A stretch of 64,000 bases of DNA from Bacillus sp. ZZV12-4809 (GTDB lineage Bacteria; Bacillota; Bacilli; Bacillales; Cytobacillaceae): assembly GCF_009849585.1 (NCBI RefSeq), contig NZ_VCRN01000007.1, positions 62,001-126,000 of the forward strand. The letters run 5' to 3'. Each line of letters opens with the position of its first letter. Position 1 is the first letter of the stretch. The notes beneath the pieces are model-generated. The model ran no database searches. It was not told the DNA's origin and saw only the letters and a list, made by a program, of their open reading frames with translations. This document shows positions 26,505 to 35,277 of this stretch, piece by piece. Position numbers and translations under genes: made by a program.

Positions 26505-27842
26505 TTATAGAGGCACGATGCCAACTGGATTAATTGCATTTGTTTTGCCTGCATTCCAAGAACCTCTGTGAAGTTCGAAGTGAAGATGCTGGCCGTAAGA
26601 TTGTCCCGTATTCCCCATGATGCCGATTTGCTGGCCTTTAGAAACAGTCTGGCCAGAGCCGACAGAACGGCTACTCATATGAGCATAAACGGTAGTATAA
26701 GTTTGCCCGCCTATAGAGTGAGCAATGAAAATTGCATTTCCATAGCTGCTGGAGTAATAAGAACGGATGACAACCCCATCTGCTGCAGCCACAATCGGAA
26801 CTGTGCCGCCTGAAGCAATGTCTACTCCAAAGTGATTGCCTAATGAACGGCCGCCAAAGCCTGAGGAAAGTCTTCCTGAAGCCGGTTTTGTCCAGGCACC
26901 GCTTGATACGGAAGGTGGTGTAACCTGAGGGCTGCCTGATGAGCCGCTGTCAGACGATGAGCCACTTCCTGCTGATGGTGAGCTGCTCTTCTTAGCCGCC
27001 GCATCTGCTGCTGCCTTTTGTTTTGCAAGTTCAGCTTGTCTTGCTGCTTCAGCTTGTCTTTCCTGCTCCAGCTTGATCGCTTTTTGAATAGCCGCTTCCT
27101 GTGCTGCAAGGATTTCATTTTCTTCTGCCAATTCAAGCTTATGAGCATGCATTTCCTCTTCTTTATGCTTCAGAGATGCAAGTAGTTTATCTTTCTCTGC
27201 TTTTTGAGCATTTAAGCTCTTTTTCATGTTTTCTAGCTCAGCACGCATTTTTTCTAATGATGCAAGCTCTTCTTTTACCTGAGCCCGTTTTTTCTCAAGC
27301 TCGTCTTTATCAGCCTGATGCGCTTTTAGAATATCCTGGTCAGCTTCTACGATTGTTGCAACTGCTCCAACGCGTTCAACAAAGTCTCCAAAACTTTGCG
27401 CACCCATTAAAACATCAATATAGCTCACCATTCCGCCAGTTTCCTGGTAGTTGCGTGCACGGTCTTTTAATAGTTCGTTACGCTTTTTGATGCGCTCTAC
27501 TAATACTTTAATTTCTGCTTCAAGCTTTTCTATTTCTTTTTTAGTATCTGCAATTTCCTGATTCTTTTCTTCAATTTTTGCTAATGCATCACTGATCGCT
27601 TTATCCAGACGTTCAATCTCACTTTGTACTGACTGCTGCTCGCCCTGGTTTTCGCTGATCTTTTTGTCTGTATCGTTTAACTTTGATTCTACTCCGGAAC
27701 GCTGCTGGTTAATTTTTTCCTTTTGGCTGTTTAGATCGTTTAGTTTATTTGCTGCAGATGCCTTCTCAATAGGCATTCCAACTGTTATGCTGCCAAAACC
27801 CAGAACGGCAGCTAATGATAATGTGATGATGGATTTCTTCAA
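26505..27842 (-). CDS. EnvC-like M23 murein hydrolase with coiled coil
   Basis: 445 residues: signal peptide (SIITLSLAAVLGFGSITVG), a long coiled coil (about 30-265), a Ser/Ala-rich linker and a C-terminal M23/LytM domain with zinc motifs GNHFGVDIAS and HLHFELHRG. This is the EnvC/PcsB layout: coiled coils of this sort bind the outer loop of FtsX, which switches the hydrolase. The gene follows ftsE-ftsX directly, supporting that partnership. The TTG start at 27842 has AAAGGAGA at a good distance; an ATG ten codons upstream has no ribosome site. Confidence 0.88.
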   Translation of the reverse strand: MKKSIITLSLAAVLGFGSITVGMPIEKASAANKLNDLNSQKEKINQQRSGVESKLNDTDKKISENQGEQQSVQSEIERLDKAISDALAKIEEKNQEIADTKKEIEKLEAEIKVLVERIKKRNELLKDRARNYQETGGMVSYIDVLMGAQSFGDFVERVGAVATIVEADQDILKAHQADKDELEKKRAQVKEELASLEKMRAELENMKKSLNAQKAEKDKLLASLKHKEEEMHAHKLELAEENEILAAQEAAIQKAIKLEQERQAEAARQAELAKQKAAADAAAKKSSSPSAGSGSSSDSGSSGSPQVTPPSVSSGAWTKPASGRLSSGFGGRSLGNHFGVDIASGGTVPIVAAADGVVIRSYYSSSYGNAIFIAHSIGGQTYTTVYAHMSSRSVGSGQTVSKGQQIGIMGNTGQSYGQHLHFELHRGSWNAGKTNAINPVGIVPL

Positions 27843-27997
27843 TTTCCGATTTCTCCTTTCAATGAACACCATATGTACAGGTCAATCGTTTTATTTTTTT
27901 ACTATGTCTGAAACATTTAACACGTCTGAACCGTCTATTATTATGAGGCTTGAAGGCGCCTGGACAGGTTCCCCCCGCAGGGCCTTCTAAGCTGGTT

Positions 27998-28891
27998 TTA
28001 AACTTTCAGGAACTTTCTGACTGACATCAAGCTTCCCCATACACCAATGAGTGCCCCCATCAGGATAAGCAGTCCGGAAATCTGATAAACAAATGGACTA
28101 AATTCCAGCAGCTTGATAAAATGTCCCTCTAGCTTAGGAGCCAAATAATCAAAGGCATAATAGTAAGCCGTTGAAACAAGTACAATCGGAATAATCGATC
28201 CAAGCAATCCAAGCCATAAACCTTCCAGGAAGAATGGCCATCTAATGAAGGAATTGGTTGCTCCTACCAATCTCATAATCTCGATTTCTTTTCTTCGCGA
28301 CATAATCGTAATTTTAATTGTATTGGAAATCAGGAACATGGCAGTAAATAATAGGCCGATAATTAAAACAAGGCCAACATTTCGGCCGGCATTGATAAAG
28401 TTAAATAGCTTTTCAACCTGTCCCTGCCCATATTTTACTTTTGCGGCATATTCCATTTTTTCTATCTGCTTCGCAGCTTTCATTGTGTCTTCCGGGTTTT
28501 TCGTCTTTACGATAAATACATCGTTCAGCGGATTATCCTGTTCAAACAGTTTGAAGGCTTCTCCTTCTTCACCAAGGCTGTCTATTAAACTATCAAGCTC
28601 TTTTTCCTTAGTTGAATATTCAACTGTTTTTACTTCGGTTAATCCTTCGATTTTCTGCCGTAAAACTTCCTGATCCTGCTCATTTGCAGCAACATCGATG
28701 TGAACGCGGATTTCTACGTCCTCTTCAATGGTTGTAGCCACCTTGTTGAGATTCATCATAATGACGAAAAATACACCAACTAAAATGAGGGTTACTGTGA
28801 CTGCACTTGCCGAAGCAAACGTCATCCAGCCGTTTCGCCCGAGGCTTTTAAAACTTTCGCGGAAGTGCCGGCCCAATGTTCTAGCTTTCAT
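27998..28891 (-). CDS. ftsX: Cell-division ABC transporter permease FtsX
   Basis: 297 residues with four membrane helices and a large extracellular loop after the first. FtsEX relays a cytoplasmic ATPase signal to cell-wall hydrolases outside. The ATG at 28891 lies 11 bases inside ftsE and is preceded by GAGGTGA; the start MKARTLGRHFRESFKSLGRN is the family N-terminus. The MRLVGATNSFIRWPFFLEG block in the C-terminal half is typical. Confidence 0.95.
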   Translation of the reverse strand: MKARTLGRHFRESFKSLGRNGWMTFASASAVTVTLILVGVFFVIMMNLNKVATTIEEDVEIRVHIDVAANEQDQEVLRQKIEGLTEVKTVEYSTKEKELDSLIDSLGEEGEAFKLFEQDNPLNDVFIVKTKNPEDTMKAAKQIEKMEYAAKVKYGQGQVEKLFNFINAGRNVGLVLIIGLLFTAMFLISNTIKITIMSRRKEIEIMRLVGATNSFIRWPFFLEGLWLGLLGSIIPIVLVSTAYYYAFDYLAPKLEGHFIKLLEFSPFVYQISGLLILMGALIGVWGSLMSVRKFLKV

Positions 28892-29567
28892 AGCCGTAAT
28901 CACCTCTTTGCTCGTCACGCACAATTCTTCCGCCTTCAATGGCTATAACGCGGTGTTTAATCGTGTTGACAATTTCTTTATTATGAGTTGCCATGACCAC
29001 AGTTGTTCCTCGCGTGTTGATTTCATCGAAGATATTCATGATTTCCCATGAAGTATCCGGGTCAAGGTTTCCTGTAGGCTCGTCCGCAATTACGACTTTT
29101 GGAGAGTTAACGATTGATCTGGCGATGGAAACACGCTGCTGCTCTCCGCCTGAGAGTTCAGTAGGAAGCATCCTTGCCTTATGTTTTAAACCTACTAGAT
29201 CCAATGTCTCCATGACTTGTTTTTTTATATTCTTCGGATGCTCTTCGATCACCTCAAGAGCAAAAGCAACGTTCTCATAAACAGTCAGTGTCTGGAGGAG
29301 CTTGAAGTCCTGGAAAACGACACCGATCTTACGGCGCATAATCGGCACTTTTGAATTCTTTAATGTAGCCAAATTCACTCCGTCAATGGTTATCGTTCCG
29401 CTCGAAGGCTTTTCTTCCCGGTACATCATTTTAATAAAAGTGGATTTACCGGCTCCACTCGGTCCCACTACATAAACAAACTCACCTTGCTTAATATGGA
29501 TATCAATCCCGCTGGCAGCTGTAACACCATTGGGGTACCTCTTATATACGTCTTTCATTTCGATCAT
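28881..29567 (-). CDS. ftsE: Cell-division ABC transporter ATPase FtsE
   Basis: 228 residues, Walker A GPSGAGKST, signature LSGGEQQRVSIA, Walker B VVIADEPTGNLDPD. Start set at the ATG giving MIEMKDVYKRYPNGV as in B. subtilis, with AGGTGA upstream; a GTG three codons earlier is possible. Couples ATP hydrolysis to FtsX and the wall hydrolase encoded next. Confidence 0.96.
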   Translation of the reverse strand: MIEMKDVYKRYPNGVTAASGIDIHIKQGEFVYVVGPSGAGKSTFIKMMYREEKPSSGTITIDGVNLATLKNSKVPIMRRKIGVVFQDFKLLQTLTVYENVAFALEVIEEHPKNIKKQVMETLDLVGLKHKARMLPTELSGGEQQRVSIARSIVNSPKVVIADEPTGNLDPDTSWEIMNIFDEINTRGTTVVMATHNKEIVNTIKHRVIAIEGGRIVRDEQRGDYGYES

Positions 29568-30088
29568 ATATATCACCTAGCAATCTAGTGTGTATTAAGA
29601 ATTTAATAGACCGACGGCTTTTTTCGCTAAAAAACGACATCCTTTCGACATAGAGGATGACAAAATACTTGTAAATACTACCTAATTAGCCATCTGAAAT
29701 TCTCACACAACCCATTATAACATCATAAGTTGTCAAATTAACGGAAAAAAATATTACAGTTTCTTTTCAATCCTGATACTTTTGTTACTTTCTTCCTCAT
29801 TTTCTTTAATATCCTAGCGGTTTACTTTCTGAATCGACTGATTTTTCCTTCTTTTTTCATATTGAAATTGACTCGATATTTGTCATAAATTGTGTAAAGT
29901 GAAAATAGGCAACACTGAGGGTGAGAGTTTAACTATTTCAGGATTTAATGCTTTTAACACCTTTTTTGGCTGCTGCGGGGAGTCTTTCTTGGATTATGAT
30001 GTTGCTAGTTTTTCCGTGGATATCTTTGGTTTTGACGCGGCTTGTTTTCACTTTTGCCTGATATGCGGTGTCCATTAAGAAGAGTAAT

Positions 30089-30125
30089 CGAAAAAATAAA
30101 AACGCCCTGGTAAACAGAACGTTTT
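30089..30125 (-). terminator. Terminator of cccB
   Basis: Minus-strand AAAACG...CGTTTT stem with an inner CTG/CAG pairing, then a T-rich tail. The rest of the 570-bp gap to ftsE holds no gene I can support. Confidence 0.7.
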
Positions 30126-30138
30126 CATTCGAACCCTC

Positions 30139-30492
30139 TTATTTCTTACCTGCCAGCCAAGACGCTACAGCAGAAGCTTCTTCACCTTGAAGCAATCCTT
30201 TAGGCATAGCTCCTTTACCGTTGGCTATTATGTTTTCAATATCTTCCTGTGATAGGTTTGCACCGACTTTATCAAGAGCAGGCCCTACACCGCCTTCAAG
30301 ATTTGCACCATGGCAGCTTGAACATTTCTGTTCAAAAAGCTTTTGTGCATCACCAGCGTCAGCCGTATCAGTTGTTGTTTCACCGCCGCCGTTTGTAGAA
30401 GTGTCCTTGTCTTCAGCAGCATCGTCTCCTCCGCCGCAGGCTGCAAGAACTAAAGATGTACCCATCAGTAGTGCCAATAGCTTCTTTTTCAC
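30139..30492 (-). CDS. cccB: Membrane-anchored cytochrome c-551
   Basis: 117-residue lipoprotein cytochrome: lipobox LVLAACGGG, an acidic/Thr-rich tether, then one c-type haem site CSSCH with the axial Met in GKGAMPKG. Carries electrons on the outer face of the membrane toward terminal oxidases. GTG start with GAGGGGG upstream. Position between ftsE and the YitT gene matches B. subtilis cccB. Confidence 0.93.
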   Translation of the reverse strand: MKKKLLALLMGTSLVLAACGGGDDAAEDKDTSTNGGGETTTDTADAGDAQKLFEQKCSSCHGANLEGGVGPALDKVGANLSQEDIENIIANGKGAMPKGLLQGEEASAVASWLAGKK

Positions 30493-30544
30493 CTATAATT
30501 CCCCCTCAGGAAAAAATACTAAGTACAGCTATATTATACCAACG

Positions 30545-31411
30545 CTACGCTCGTTTGAAACCCTCGCCCAACACCTCGGAAGCATCCGTAACAATGATAA
30601 ATGCAGTAGGATCAATGGTTTGAACCAGTTGTTTCAATTTTGTGAACTCCGTCTGATCCACCACACACATCAGGACCGGACGTTCATGGTCGGTATAACC
30701 GCCGTATGCTGATAGTTTTGTCACACCGCGGTCAATTTTATTCAAAATTCCTTCACGAACATCACTTTGTTTTTCCGTTATGATTAACGCCATCTTCGTC
30801 CTGCTGAAACCAAGCTGGATGAGATCAATTGTTTTACTTGTTACATATAAAGCGATCAAGGCATATAAACCCTGCTCTATATCAAAAATAAGCGCAGCTG
30901 ACAGCACAATCAGCCCATCAATAATGGCAACACAAGTGCCAAGAGACAAACCTGTATATTTGTTAATAATCTGTGCTGCAAGGTCTGTCCCTCCTGTTGA
31001 TGCTTTACCCCTGAAAACAATTCCTAAACCCAGGCCGACTCCAATTCCGCCAAACAGAGAAGCCAGCAGCGGATCATTTGTCCATGGTTCATAATCTTTT
31101 GTCAGAAAAACGACAAAAGGCAGAAAAATGGTTCCTGCCAGGGTTTTAACCCCAAATTGCTTTCCGAGCAAAAGGACTCCGGCAATAAAAAGCGGAATGT
31201 TAAATGCCCACTGAACATATGCCGGCTCCCAGCCGGCAACAGCATCCAGAATAGTACTGATTCCGCTTACCCCGCCTGAAGCAACTCGGTTGGGCAGCAG
31301 GAACATATTAAACGCAATCGCCACGATTCCTGACCCAATAAAAACATATAGATACTCAAGCAGCCTATCCGCGTTTGTACTATATGTAAATCCTCTTCTA
31401 TTCTTACCCAT
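30545..31411 (-). CDS. YitT family membrane protein (YvjA-like)
   Basis: 288 residues: five or six membrane helices forming the YitT domain (AFNMFLLPNRVASGGVSGIS, GKASTGGTDLAAQIINKYTG) and a C-terminal DUF2179 domain (about 205-285, LSAYGGYTDHERPVLMCVV). Function unknown in most members. B. subtilis YvjA occupies this place between cccB and prfB. Confidence 0.88.
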   Translation of the reverse strand: MGKNRRGFTYSTNADRLLEYLYVFIGSGIVAIAFNMFLLPNRVASGGVSGISTILDAVAGWEPAYVQWAFNIPLFIAGVLLLGKQFGVKTLAGTIFLPFVVFLTKDYEPWTNDPLLASLFGGIGVGLGLGIVFRGKASTGGTDLAAQIINKYTGLSLGTCVAIIDGLIVLSAALIFDIEQGLYALIALYVTSKTIDLIQLGFSRTKMALIITEKQSDVREGILNKIDRGVTKLSAYGGYTDHERPVLMCVVDQTEFTKLKQLVQTIDPTAFIIVTDASEVLGEGFKRA

Positions 31412-31648
31412 TTCTTCGCCCTCCGGGTCTTCTATTCGATTTTTACCGTCAGTGAGTATAGCATGAAGGTTGCTGCCTGTAAATGACAGTAAACTGCGGC
31501 ATTAAAGGAATGTAGTTCTCCCTTTTACCTTCCATTATGTTGTGATAAAATTGGTCAATTTATCAAGCAGACAATCTTTATGAAATGTTTATGAACATTG
31601 TTGAAAAATGCTGCCGGGCGCCTTCCTATCAGCATGAAATTCAGTGGC

Positions 31649-31660
31649 ATGTGGTATAAT
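31649..31660 (+). promoter_or_regulatory. Extended -10 promoter of the heptad-repeat gene
   Basis: TGTGGTATAAT carries TATAAT (31655-31660) with a TG extension and lies 10 bp before GAGGTGA, which makes upstream start codons impossible for this promoter. No strong -35. Confidence 0.55.
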
Positions 31661-31681
31661 GTCGAAAATGAGGTGAGAAAA

Positions 31682-32095
31682 TTGGAGAAGATTCTTAATG
31701 AAATTTTAACTACATTGAAGGACCATTCAAAGAGGTTTGATTCGATTGACCATGAAATATCTGATGTTAAAAGCAGGATCGGAAATGTTGAAAGCAGGCT
31801 CGGGAATGTCGAAAACAGACTTGGAAATGTTGAAAGCAGGCTTGGAAATGTTGAAAGCAGGCTTGGAAATGTTGAAAATAACGTTGATAAACTTTCTAAG
31901 CAGATAGAGAACAATGCCACCGAATTCAGAAGCCATTTTAAACATATTGAAACAAAGCTGGATCAGCATGAAGAGACCTTCCATATAATTTCCGATACAT
32001 TGATGGGTACAAAAATTGATATTGAACACCTAAGTAAAAAAAGCGGAGTCCACGAAACAGAAATTAACCAGCTCAAAAAGCGTATCCACTCCTAG
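31682..32095 (+). CDS. Coiled-coil protein with tandem heptad repeats
   Basis: 137 residues, nearly all helical. Five successive units of GNVESRL-type heptads occupy roughly residues 34-68, flanked by further coiled coil (VDKLSKQIENNATEF, HIETKLDQHEETF). Similar GNVESRLG proteins are common in Bacillus and unassigned. The TTG at 31682 is chosen because GAGGTGA precedes it by 5 bases and the promoter lies just upstream; ATG 31598 would start ahead of the promoter. No signal peptide or membrane helix. Confidence 0.75.
   Translation: MEKILNEILTTLKDHSKRFDSIDHEISDVKSRIGNVESRLGNVENRLGNVESRLGNVESRLGNVENNVDKLSKQIENNATEFRSHFKHIETKLDQHEETFHIISDTLMGTKIDIEHLSKKSGVHETEINQLKKRIHS
31781..31885 (+). repeat. 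Five 21-bp tandem repeats inside the coiled-coil gene
   Basis: Units begin at 31781, 31802, 31823, 31844 and 31865; units three and four are identical, others differ at a few positions. Consensus GGAAATGTTGAAAGCAGGCT plus one base. Each unit encodes one heptad, so copy number can change without breaking the frame. Confidence 0.9.
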
Positions 32096-32133
32096 AGCCC
32101 TCCATCCACCGGCTAGCTCATTTAAAATTCCAT

Positions 32134-32176
32134 AAAAAAAGGCCTATGCCGGTAATATGCAAGCATAGGCTTTTTT
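32134..32176. terminator. Bidirectional terminator, coiled-coil gene / nickel permease
   Basis: GCCTATGC ... GCATAGGC stem (32142-32149 with 32163-32170), flanked by A7 and T6. Confidence 0.85.
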
Positions 32177-32214
32177 GTATATAATCCTGAGGCAAATCCA
32201 AATAAGAAAAACTT

Positions 32215-32838
32215 TTAAAGAAATAATTCACTCCCAACCTCAAAAATATAATAAATCCCATATAGCACACTTGCTGCTGAAGAGATCCTTATGAGATTTA
32301 AGTGTATTTTCTTTTGAGCTTTAGAAGTAATCAAAAAGGGCAATCCTAGAACAGTAGTAAAGAGCAGCATGCCAATAATTGTCCCTGCTCCAAAAATGAG
32401 GATGAATAGAAAAGCTTGCATCTCAGTTTGAGCCTGTGCAGTTGTTAATAGAACTAAAGCGGCACTTCCAGCCAGACCATGAATTCCTCCAATGATAAAA
32501 GACTTCTTGTGAAAATGCTGTGTGTTGGTCTTTAACTGTTTATGGTCCTTAAAACCAGTAAAACCAAGATATATAAGCATTATGCCCACTGCCAATTCAA
32601 GAGAAAGAGCAAGATTGCCAGGAATATGCTGATTAAGTGCAATTACCGTAATGCCCATTAACAGGAGCATTAACGTGTGCCCCAGCCCCCAAAAGATACC
32701 TGAGAGTGAAGAGCGAACTAAACGCTTAGTCTGGCTTGCAATTGTTGAAACAGCAATAACGTGATCAGGCTCTGTTGAATGTTTTATTCCTAATGTGAAG
32801 CCAAGCAATAATATAGAAAATAATCCGCCTTCAAGCAT
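32215..32838 (-). CDS. NicO/UreH-type nickel permease, lar-linked
   Basis: 207 residues, six membrane helices. Helix I carries GIKHSTEPDHVIAV, a form of the HX4DH metal motif of nickel/cobalt permeases, and helix II GLGHTLML. It is the last gene of larB-larC1-larE-permease on one strand, which implies it brings in Ni2+ for the nickel-pincer cofactor. Family membership (UreH/HupE/NicO group rather than classic NixA) is by motif; cobalt cannot be excluded. Confidence 0.8.
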   Translation of the reverse strand: MLEGGLFSILLLGFTLGIKHSTEPDHVIAVSTIASQTKRLVRSSLSGIFWGLGHTLMLLLMGITVIALNQHIPGNLALSLELAVGIMLIYLGFTGFKDHKQLKTNTQHFHKKSFIIGGIHGLAGSAALVLLTTAQAQTEMQAFLFILIFGAGTIIGMLLFTTVLGLPFLITSKAQKKIHLNLIRISSAASVLYGIYYIFEVGSELFL

Positions 32839-32892
32839 CTAAATTCCCCCAGCTGCAAAATTCCATTTTTCCAATACAATTAAGTTCCTTCA

Positions 32893-33717
32893 TTATAAAG
32901 CTGTTCCTTCCAGCAATTTATTCATGCTTCCGCTCTTATACCCAGCCAGATCCATAGCTGTATATTTAAATCCAATCGATTTTAATTGCACAGAGATTTC
33001 TTTATGATACTTTAAGAGTTCATTCATATCTGACGGATCCACTTCAATTCTTGCAATTTCATGGTGAACTCTGACACGGACCTGCTTGATTCCAAATCCC
33101 TTAATAAACTGCTCTGCCTCATCCACTTTCCTCAGCTTCTCAATTGTGATTGTTTCACCATATGCTATTCTGGAGGATAAACATGCAAGTGAGGGTTTGT
33201 CCCATGTATCAAGTCCCAGCTCCTTAGAGCGGATCCTAATATCTTCTTTCGTTATATCAGCTTCGGCCAGAGGGCCTCTTACATTTTTTTCAATAGCAGC
33301 CTTCACACCAGGCCGATGTTCTCCTAAATCATCTTTAATGAGGCCAAAAGTCAGGTTATGATAACCTTTTTCAATCATAATTGGATACAAATTCTCAAAC
33401 AGTCCCTTTTTACAGTAATAGCATCTGTTTGAATCATTTTCCGAATATCCGGGAATCGAGAGTTCAGACATCTTAATAATTTGATGCGGGGCATCAATTG
33501 CATTGGCAATTCGAATAGTTTCTTCGAGCTCAGATGGAGGAAAAGATTCTGAGTCAGCTGTAATAGCCAGCACATTTTCTTTGCCTAGAGTATCCAAAGC
33601 CACCTTTAATAAGTAGGTACTATCTACCCCTCCTGAAAATGCAATAATAATCCGTTCCATCTCTGAGAGTATTTCCTTGAGCCTTTGCTCTTTGACTAAA
33701 CTGTTATGTATATTCAT
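32893..33717 (-). CDS. larE: LarE sulfur transferase for the nickel-pincer cofactor
   Basis: 274-residue PP-loop ATPase (AFSGGVDSTYLL) that inserts two sulfurs into the pyridinium biscarboxylate mononucleotide made by LarB. Lactobacillus plantarum LarE gives up the sulfur of its single active-site Cys and is used up. Here three cysteines are present, Cys99 and Cys102 (RCYYCKK) and Cys179 (LACLSSR). That arrangement is the one reported for LarE proteins holding a [4Fe-4S] cluster, which could turn over repeatedly. ATG with GGAGGA upstream, 17 bp after larC1. Confidence 0.93.
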   Translation of the reverse strand: MNIHNSLVKEQRLKEILSEMERIIIAFSGGVDSTYLLKVALDTLGKENVLAITADSESFPPSELEETIRIANAIDAPHQIIKMSELSIPGYSENDSNRCYYCKKGLFENLYPIMIEKGYHNLTFGLIKDDLGEHRPGVKAAIEKNVRGPLAEADITKEDIRIRSKELGLDTWDKPSLACLSSRIAYGETITIEKLRKVDEAEQFIKGFGIKQVRVRVHHEIARIEVDPSDMNELLKYHKEISVQLKSIGFKYTAMDLAGYKSGSMNKLLEGTAL

Positions 33718-33734
33718 TTGGACACTTCCTCCTC

Positions 33735-34457
33735 TTATTGCTCTCCAATCACAAACCTGACAACATTTGGGTGGGATTTAAAATCCTTTGTTCCTGCGCC
33801 ATATCCAATTTTCCGGACTTTCATGGAAGGCATGCTGCCGAACTCATTGGCCAAGGTACGGACAATGGCAGCACCAGTGGGTGTCGTCAATTCACTTTGA
33901 ATGTCAGTTCTCCGCAAAGGAATATCTTTAAGAATTTCCAAGGTTGCCGGGGCTGGCACAGGATAAAGGCCATGCGCAATATTGATATATCCATTTCCTG
34001 CAGCAACCGGAGTGCAGACTACTTTTTCAATGTTTAATGCATTGTAAGCAATCGCGGTCCCTATAATATCAATCATGGAGTCTACACCTCCAACTTCATG
34101 GAAATGCACCTTCTCGAGAGTGCTGTCATGTATTTTAGCCTCAGCTAACCCTATCGTTTCAAACATTTTAAAGGCCGTTTCTTTTTCAGTCTCTTCAAGG
34201 TCTGATTCTTCTATTGCTTTTTTTATGTGTGTATAGTGGCGGTGAGAGTGTTTCTCTTCTTCTGTATGAATGATTAATTCCGTACTGGAGATTCCCTTTT
34301 TTACAACCTTTTTTGTCTCTAACGAAAACTCTTCTTTGATCACAGATTTAAGCTTTCTTTCTATAATTGATAAATCAACACCCAATTCAGTGAAGGCTGC
34401 CAGGGACATATCTCCGGCAATGCCCGAAATACCACAATCAATAAATAATATGTTCAT
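33735..34457 (-). CDS. larC1: LarC1, N-terminal part of the nickel-insertion protein
   Basis: 240 residues matching only the N-terminal domain of LarC, the CTP-dependent cyclometallase that puts Ni into the cofactor. Blocks DCGISGIAGDMSLAAF, HFHEVGGVDSMIDIIG and ELTTPTGAAIVRTLA are conserved, and a His-rich insert (EEKHSHRHYTHI) may bind metal. The frame ends cleanly at GYGAGTKDF...RFVIGEQ. In L. plantarum LarC1 and LarC2 are joined by a programmed frameshift; here the second part is not downstream but in a separate gene on the other strand, beyond larB. Confidence 0.9.
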   Translation of the reverse strand: MNILFIDCGISGIAGDMSLAAFTELGVDLSIIERKLKSVIKEEFSLETKKVVKKGISSTELIIHTEEEKHSHRHYTHIKKAIEESDLEETEKETAFKMFETIGLAEAKIHDSTLEKVHFHEVGGVDSMIDIIGTAIAYNALNIEKVVCTPVAAGNGYINIAHGLYPVPAPATLEILKDIPLRRTDIQSELTTPTGAAIVRTLANEFGSMPSMKVRKIGYGAGTKDFKSHPNVVRFVIGEQ

Positions 34458-34481
34458 TACAGCTACCCCCTTTTTTAAAGT

Positions 34482-35222
34482 TCAGATTCTTAGCATCAAA
34501 GAAGCTGAATAGCCTGCACCAAATCCATTGTCTATATTCACGACCGTGACGCCGGAAGCACAAGTGTTAAGCATGCTTAACAATGATGTAATGCCATTTA
34601 AATGTGCCCCATATCCTATGCTGGTTGGAACAGCTATAACCGGAGAAGAGACCAAGCCCCCGACAACACTGGGAAGTGCCCCCTCCATTCCTGCTACAAC
34701 AATCAATACATCACATTTTTTAATCTCATCCATTTGTGCAAATAAGCGATGGATTCCAGCTACTCCGATATCATAAAAACTTGCGTAATGATGTCCCATA
34801 GCTTCAATCGTCACTTCTGCCTCCCGGGCTACAGGAATGTCAGAAGTTCCTGCACAGATAACGCCTATTTTCTTCTCCGTTTTCAGCTCATAACCTTCAG
34901 GCTTATATAGTAGTGTTCTGCCGGATGAGTCATACTCAGCTCCCTCCACCTGCCTGCATACTTCCTCTGCAGATTTGGCGTCAACCCTTGTAGCTAAAAC
35001 GGTCTTTCCCTTATAAACCAAATGCTTAAATATATGTAAAATTTGCTCTGCTGTTTTACCTGCCCCAAAGATCACCTCAGGAAATCCTTGCCTGAATTCA
35101 CGCTCATCGTCCACTTTCGCAAATCCGTAATCTGTAAATCCCTTCAATTGTTCTTCGGCTTCCTCAATTGAAAGATGGCCATTTTTTAATTGTGTTAGAA
35201 TATGTGTAGTATAAGATTGCAT
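34482..35222 (-). CDS. larB: LarB, pyridinium biscarboxylate synthase
   Basis: 246 residues. Carboxylates nicotinic acid adenine dinucleotide and cleaves off AMP in the first step of nickel-pincer cofactor synthesis. The C-terminal half is a PurE/AIR-carboxylase-like domain (VAGMEGALPSVVGGL, VPTSIGYG), and LLSMLNTCASG holds the Cys that in LarB attacks the substrate. First gene of its strand's lar unit; its 5' end is only 55 bp from the divergent larC2. Confidence 0.94.
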   Translation of the reverse strand: MQSYTTHILTQLKNGHLSIEEAEEQLKGFTDYGFAKVDDEREFRQGFPEVIFGAGKTAEQILHIFKHLVYKGKTVLATRVDAKSAEEVCRQVEGAEYDSSGRTLLYKPEGYELKTEKKIGVICAGTSDIPVAREAEVTIEAMGHHYASFYDIGVAGIHRLFAQMDEIKKCDVLIVVAGMEGALPSVVGGLVSSPVIAVPTSIGYGAHLNGITSLLSMLNTCASGVTVVNIDNGFGAGYSASLMLRI

Positions 35223-35277
35223 TTATTTCTTCCTTTCTTTTCTTTATCTAAAATTCACTTAAGGAGGCTCATAAAAA

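Noticed and set aside
29938-30075. 45-codon minus-strand frame, basic, in the same gap
   Set aside because: Composition looks protein-like, but there is no ribosome site and it begins right after the cccB terminator with no promoter visible.
29890-30078. 62-codon plus-strand frame in the ftsE-cccB gap
   Set aside because: No ribosome site, composition rich in Phe and Cys, and no similarity I recognise; likely chance.
31781-31885. Possible CRISPR-like short repeats
   Set aside because: Repeats are contiguous, without spacers, and in frame within a gene.
31555-31920. Minus-strand frame with repeated FSTFPSLL units
   Set aside because: It is the reverse reading of the 21-bp repeats in the coiled-coil gene; no ribosome site.
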